DNA from: an uncultured Porphyromonadaceae bacterium
GTDB taxonomy: Bacteria; Bacteroidota; Bacteroidia; Bacteroidales; Muribaculaceae
Length of the DNA stretch: 7,529 bases
Direction: 5' to 3'
NCBI GenBank assembly: GCA_947176285.1
Contig: CAMWQF010000130.1
Coordinates: forward strand, 1-7,529
The notes under the pieces were generated by a model that did no database searches, was not told the DNA's origin, and worked only from the letters and a program-made list of their open reading frames with translations. Numbering within the stretch: position 1 is the first letter of the stretch; each line of letters begins with the position of its first letter. This document shows positions 7,324 to 7,529 of the stretch, piece after piece. Made by a program: the position numbers and the translations under genes.

Positions 7324-7368
7324 GTGCCTAAACTATAAATAAGATCCTTCCGGGTATGGACTATGTAG
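7324..7368. other. Spacer between the two direct repeats
   Basis: About 45 AT-rich bases with no gene, promoter motif or hairpin that I can support. A faint similarity (CCTTCCGGGTATGGA at 7346-7360 against CCTTTCCGATGGTGGA at 7130-7145) hints that the repeat unit once extended further left with indels, which would make the array truly tandem with a unit just over 200 bp. The evidence for that is weak. Confidence 0.4.
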
Positions 7369-7529
7369 ATGATTAGGCGCGAAACTCGCTCAATCGGACT
7401 GCGTCCGCATGGCGATGCTCAGAACTGACAGATTTTCACAGAATTTTTTATTTTGTATTATCAGCAAATTCAGCCAAATTTTTATTTCTGTGCCATTCTG
7501 CTAGTTCTGTGACTCTGGAAGAGAGGTCT
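7369..7529. repeat. Direct repeat copy 2, running to the window edge
   Basis: This is the second copy of the element at 7163-7323. Its last base in the window corresponds exactly to the point where copy 1 stops matching, or where the next unit would begin, so more copies may follow beyond the window. It has a small hairpin, CGGAC-TGC-GTCCG (7395-7407), only partly kept in copy 1. It carries CACAGAA at 7437 and TTCTGTG at 7486 and 7505. Confidence 0.9.

Noticed and set aside
7163..7529. CRISPR array
   Set aside because: Repeat units are over 150 bp, there are only two copies, no 25-45 bp repeat/spacer pattern is present, and no cas genes are nearby.
7403..7529. tRNA or known small RNA in the 3' region
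   Set aside because: No cloverleaf, acceptor stem or CCA pattern is visible, and the only hairpins are short.

Overview
The window looks like chromosomal DNA from a gut-type Bacteroidales, most likely Muribaculaceae or a close relative. This is inferred from protein families and style, not from a marker gene. The evidence is BACON domains, a tandem PEGA protein of the Bacteroidales type, a T9SS-like C-terminal domain, intergenic gaps made of short A/T-rich tandem repeats, absence of strong Shine-Dalgarno sites, and a CCCCCTAAAGGGGG intergenic inverted repeat.

Layout: four genes, all on the + strand. (1) 2-1720 is the 3' part of a secreted leucine-rich-repeat-like protein ending in a sorting-domain-like tail; its start lies outside the window. 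(2) 1820-3355 encodes a signal peptide, an N-terminal beta domain, three PEGA-like repeats and a C-terminal region resembling a small outer-membrane beta-barrel. (3) 3371-5050 encodes a probable surface lipoprotein with four BACON-like Ig domains and a fibronectin-III-like domain. (4) 5089-7005 encodes an exported LPP20-like protein followed by two NTF2-like regions. Genes 2-4 are spaced by 15 and 38 bp and almost certainly form one operon, ended by a strong UUCG-loop terminator at 7088-7120. Gene 1 is separated by 99 bp and may or may not share the transcript.

The gap before gene 2 contains a 9-bp tandem repeat, part of which folds into a hairpin. The gap between genes 3 and 4 is a 7-bp tandem repeat running from the stop codon to the start codon. 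After the operon, 7006-7529 is non-coding. It holds inverted repeats, the terminator, and two direct copies (about 161 bp, 206 bp apart) of an AT-rich repeat with recurring TCTGTG/CACAGA motifs; the second copy reaches the window edge.

How the genes may work together is inference. All products are predicted to be exported to the periplasm, outer membrane or cell surface, so the operon probably builds an envelope or surface assembly: an outer-membrane anchor with PEGA domains, an Ig-like surface lipoprotein, and a periplasmic LPP20/NTF2-like partner. No enzyme active site was recognised and no substrate can be named.
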